From an uncultured Methylibium sp. (GTDB taxonomy: Bacteria; Pseudomonadota; Gammaproteobacteria; Burkholderiales; Burkholderiaceae_C), in NCBI GenBank assembly GCA_903889735.1, contig CAISYQ010000145.1:1-36334 (forward strand): a stretch of 36,334 nt of DNA, in the 5' to 3' direction. Position numbers and translations under genes: made by a program. The notes beneath the pieces were generated by a model. The model worked only from the letters and a program-made list of their open reading frames with translations. It was not told the origin of the DNA and searched no databases. How positions within the stretch are numbered: the stretch's first letter is position 1; every line of letters begins with the position of its first letter. Below, piece after piece: positions 35,055 to 36,334 of this stretch.

Positions 35055-36334
35055 CTACCGGATGCGCAGGCCCGGCGATGCGCCCGGCCAGGGCTCCAGG
35101 ATGTAGAGACCCGGGTGGGCCTTCTCATCGGCGTGGCTGGCGGCGAGCACCATGCCCTCGGAGAGGCCGAACTTCATCTTGCGGGGCGCGAGATTGGCCA
35201 CCACCACCGTGAACTTGCCCGCCAGCTGCTCCGGCCGGTAGGCCGACTTGATGCCGCTGAAGACCTGGCGCACGACCGGTTGGCCTTGTGCGTCGTGGCC
35301 CTCGCCGACATCGAGCGTCAGGCGCAGCAGCTTGTCGCTGCCCTCCACCGCCTCGGCGGCCAGGATCTTCGCGATGCGCAGGTCGATCTTGGCGAAATCC
35401 TCGATGCCGATCTGGGGCGCGATGTCCTCGCCGCCCGGTTTCACCGCGGCCGGGGGCGGCGCGTCGAAGAGCTTCTCCACCTGGGCCAGCTCGGCCCGCT
35501 GCATCAGATGGCGGTAGGCATCGATGGTGTGGTGGCCGAGTGCGCGCTGCGCGTCGGGCCACGCGAGCGGCTCGATGTTGAGGAAGCGCTCCACCTGCGC
35601 GGCCAGCGCCGGCAGCACGGGCTTGAGGTAGACGGTGAGCACGCGGAAGGCCTCGATGCAGACGGTGCAGACATCATGCAGCACGGCGTCCTGCCCGGCC
35701 TGCTTGGCAATCTCCCAGGGCTTGTGCCGGTCCACGTACTCGTTCACGCGGTCGGCCAACAGCATGATCTCGCGCAGCGCCTTGCCGAACTCGCGCTCCT
35801 CGTAGAGCGTGGCCACCGCCTCCGCGTGGGCGCGCAGGCCGTCGAGCAGGATTCGGCCCTCCACCCCGACGTCGGCCGAGAGCGCGCCCGCGAACCGCTT
35901 GGTGATGAAGCCGGCGGCCCGGCTGGCGATGTTGATGTACTTGCCGACCAGGTCGCTGTTGACCCGGGCGACGAAGTCCTCGGGGTTGAAGTCGATGTCC
36001 TCGACGCGGGCGTTGAGCTTGGCGGCGATGTAATAGCGCAGCCACTCCGCATTGAGGCCCAGCTCCAGGTACTTGAGCGGCGAGATGCCGGTGCCGCGGC
36101 TCTTGCTCATCTTCTCGCCGCTGACGGTGATGAAGCCGTGGACGTAGATGTGGTTCGGTGTCTTGCGGCCGCTGAAGTGCAGCATCGCCGGCCAGAAGAG
36201 GGTGTGGAAGGTGACGATGTCCTTGCCGATGAAGTGCACCTGCTCCACCGCCGGATCGGCCAGGTAGCCATCGAAGGCCGCGCCCAGCAGCGCCTTCAGC
36301 GAGGCCAGGTAGCCCACCGGCGCGTCCAGCCAGA
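35055..36334 (-). CDS. metG: Methionyl-tRNA synthetase MetG, C-terminal part (5' end outside window)
   Basis: About 426 residues of the C-terminal part of MetRS, running off the right edge with the frame still open ([12 protein letters not shown] at the edge). Seen: [19 protein letters not shown] and the catalytic loop [14 protein letters not shown], then the anticodon-binding helical region, and a C-terminal tRNA-binding OB domain (about the last 110 residues; [50 protein letters not shown]). The OB domain makes this the long, dimer-forming form as in E. coli (about 677 residues). The N-terminal Rossmann half with the HIGH motif lies outside. The stop is TAG 35055-35057. Confidence 0.96.
   Translation of the reverse strand, partial: WLDAPVGYLASLKALLGAAFDGYLADPAVEQVHFIGKDIVTFHTLFWPAMLHFSGRKTPNHIYVHGFITVSGEKMSKSRGTGISPLKYLELGLNAEWLRYYIAAKLNARVEDIDFNPEDFVARVNSDLVGKYINIASRAAGFITKRFAGALSADVGVEGRILLDGLRAHAEAVATLYEEREFGKALREIMLLADRVNEYVDRHKPWEIAKQAGQDAVLHDVCTVCIEAFRVLTVYLKPVLPALAAQVERFLNIEPLAWPDAQRALGHHTIDAYRHLMQRAELAQVEKLFDAPPPAAVKPGGEDIAPQIGIEDFAKIDLRIAKILAAEAVEGSDKLLRLTLDVGEGHDAQGQPVVRQVFSGIKSAYRPEQLAGKFTVVVANLAPRKMKFGLSEGMVLAASHADEKAHPGLYILEPWPGASPGLRIR

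Overview
The window is GC-rich (about 70%), densely packed chromosomal DNA from a betaproteobacterium of the order Burkholderiales. This rests on protein character and on gene neighbourhoods I recognise from that order: argD-argF beside a DUF3579 gene, rpsT divergent from murJ; hda-HAD-pcnB-folK; and DUF3460-scpA-panC-panB beside metG. I would not name a genus. No rRNA, tRNA, CRISPR array, insertion sequence or prophage is visible. No gene-free stretch exceeds 300 bases; the longest is the 269-base gap between argD and the DUF3579 gene.

Layout. 1-4.7 kb: 3' end of greB, then a leftward group (rsuA-like pseudouridine synthase, two acyl-CoA dehydrogenases resembling PimD/PimC, a periplasmic retropepsin-like protease, yajQ). 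4.7-6.3 kb: murB and a pterin carbinolamine dehydratase. 6.3-8.3 kb: an HD-GYP c-di-GMP phosphodiesterase of lower GC, and an AhpD-like protein. 8.4-14.5 kb: an arginine biosynthesis region (argG, argF, argD) into which kynurenine-pathway genes kynB and kynU are inserted directly behind argF, plus a short YdeI-like gene. 14.8-18.3 kb: DUF3579, rpsT, murJ and a SirB1-like gene. 18.6-23.3 kb: PerM-like transporter, hda, HAD-IB hydrolase, pcnB and folK, the last four nearly or actually overlapping. 23.5-25.2 kb: a DUF47/PhoU-like regulator and a Pit phosphate transporter, preceded by a Pho-box-like repeat. 25.3-29.7 kb: a leftward group of an MxaD-like periplasmic SRPBCC protein, a YVTN beta-propeller, a membrane hybrid histidine kinase and a LuxR-type response regulator. 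29.8-33.2 kb: MaoC-like hydratase, panC, panB, scpA and DUF3460. 33.4-36.3 kb: a CYTH-CHAD protein and the 3' part of metG.

How the genes work together. Most of the window is housekeeping: arginine, pantothenate and folate synthesis, peptidoglycan (murB, murJ), translation (rpsT, metG), RNA turnover (pcnB), replication control (hda) and chromosome segregation (scpA). The more accessory parts are the acyl-CoA dehydrogenase pair, the HD-GYP gene, the DUF47-Pit phosphate unit and the MxaD-propeller-two-component group. That last group looks like the sensing and accessory part of a PQQ-linked alcohol oxidation system whose dehydrogenase is not in this window.

I do not see a clearly new large system. 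The best leads are: a 13-residue in-frame gap in ArgG beside its substrate-binding motif; kynBU placed inside the arginine run without kynA; the Pho-box-like repeat in front of DUF47-pit; the MxaD/propeller/two-component group with no dehydrogenase; a 10-bp tandem repeat abutting the kinase stop codon; and several genes whose -10-like hexamer sits only 5-6 bases before the start codon, suggesting leaderless messages.
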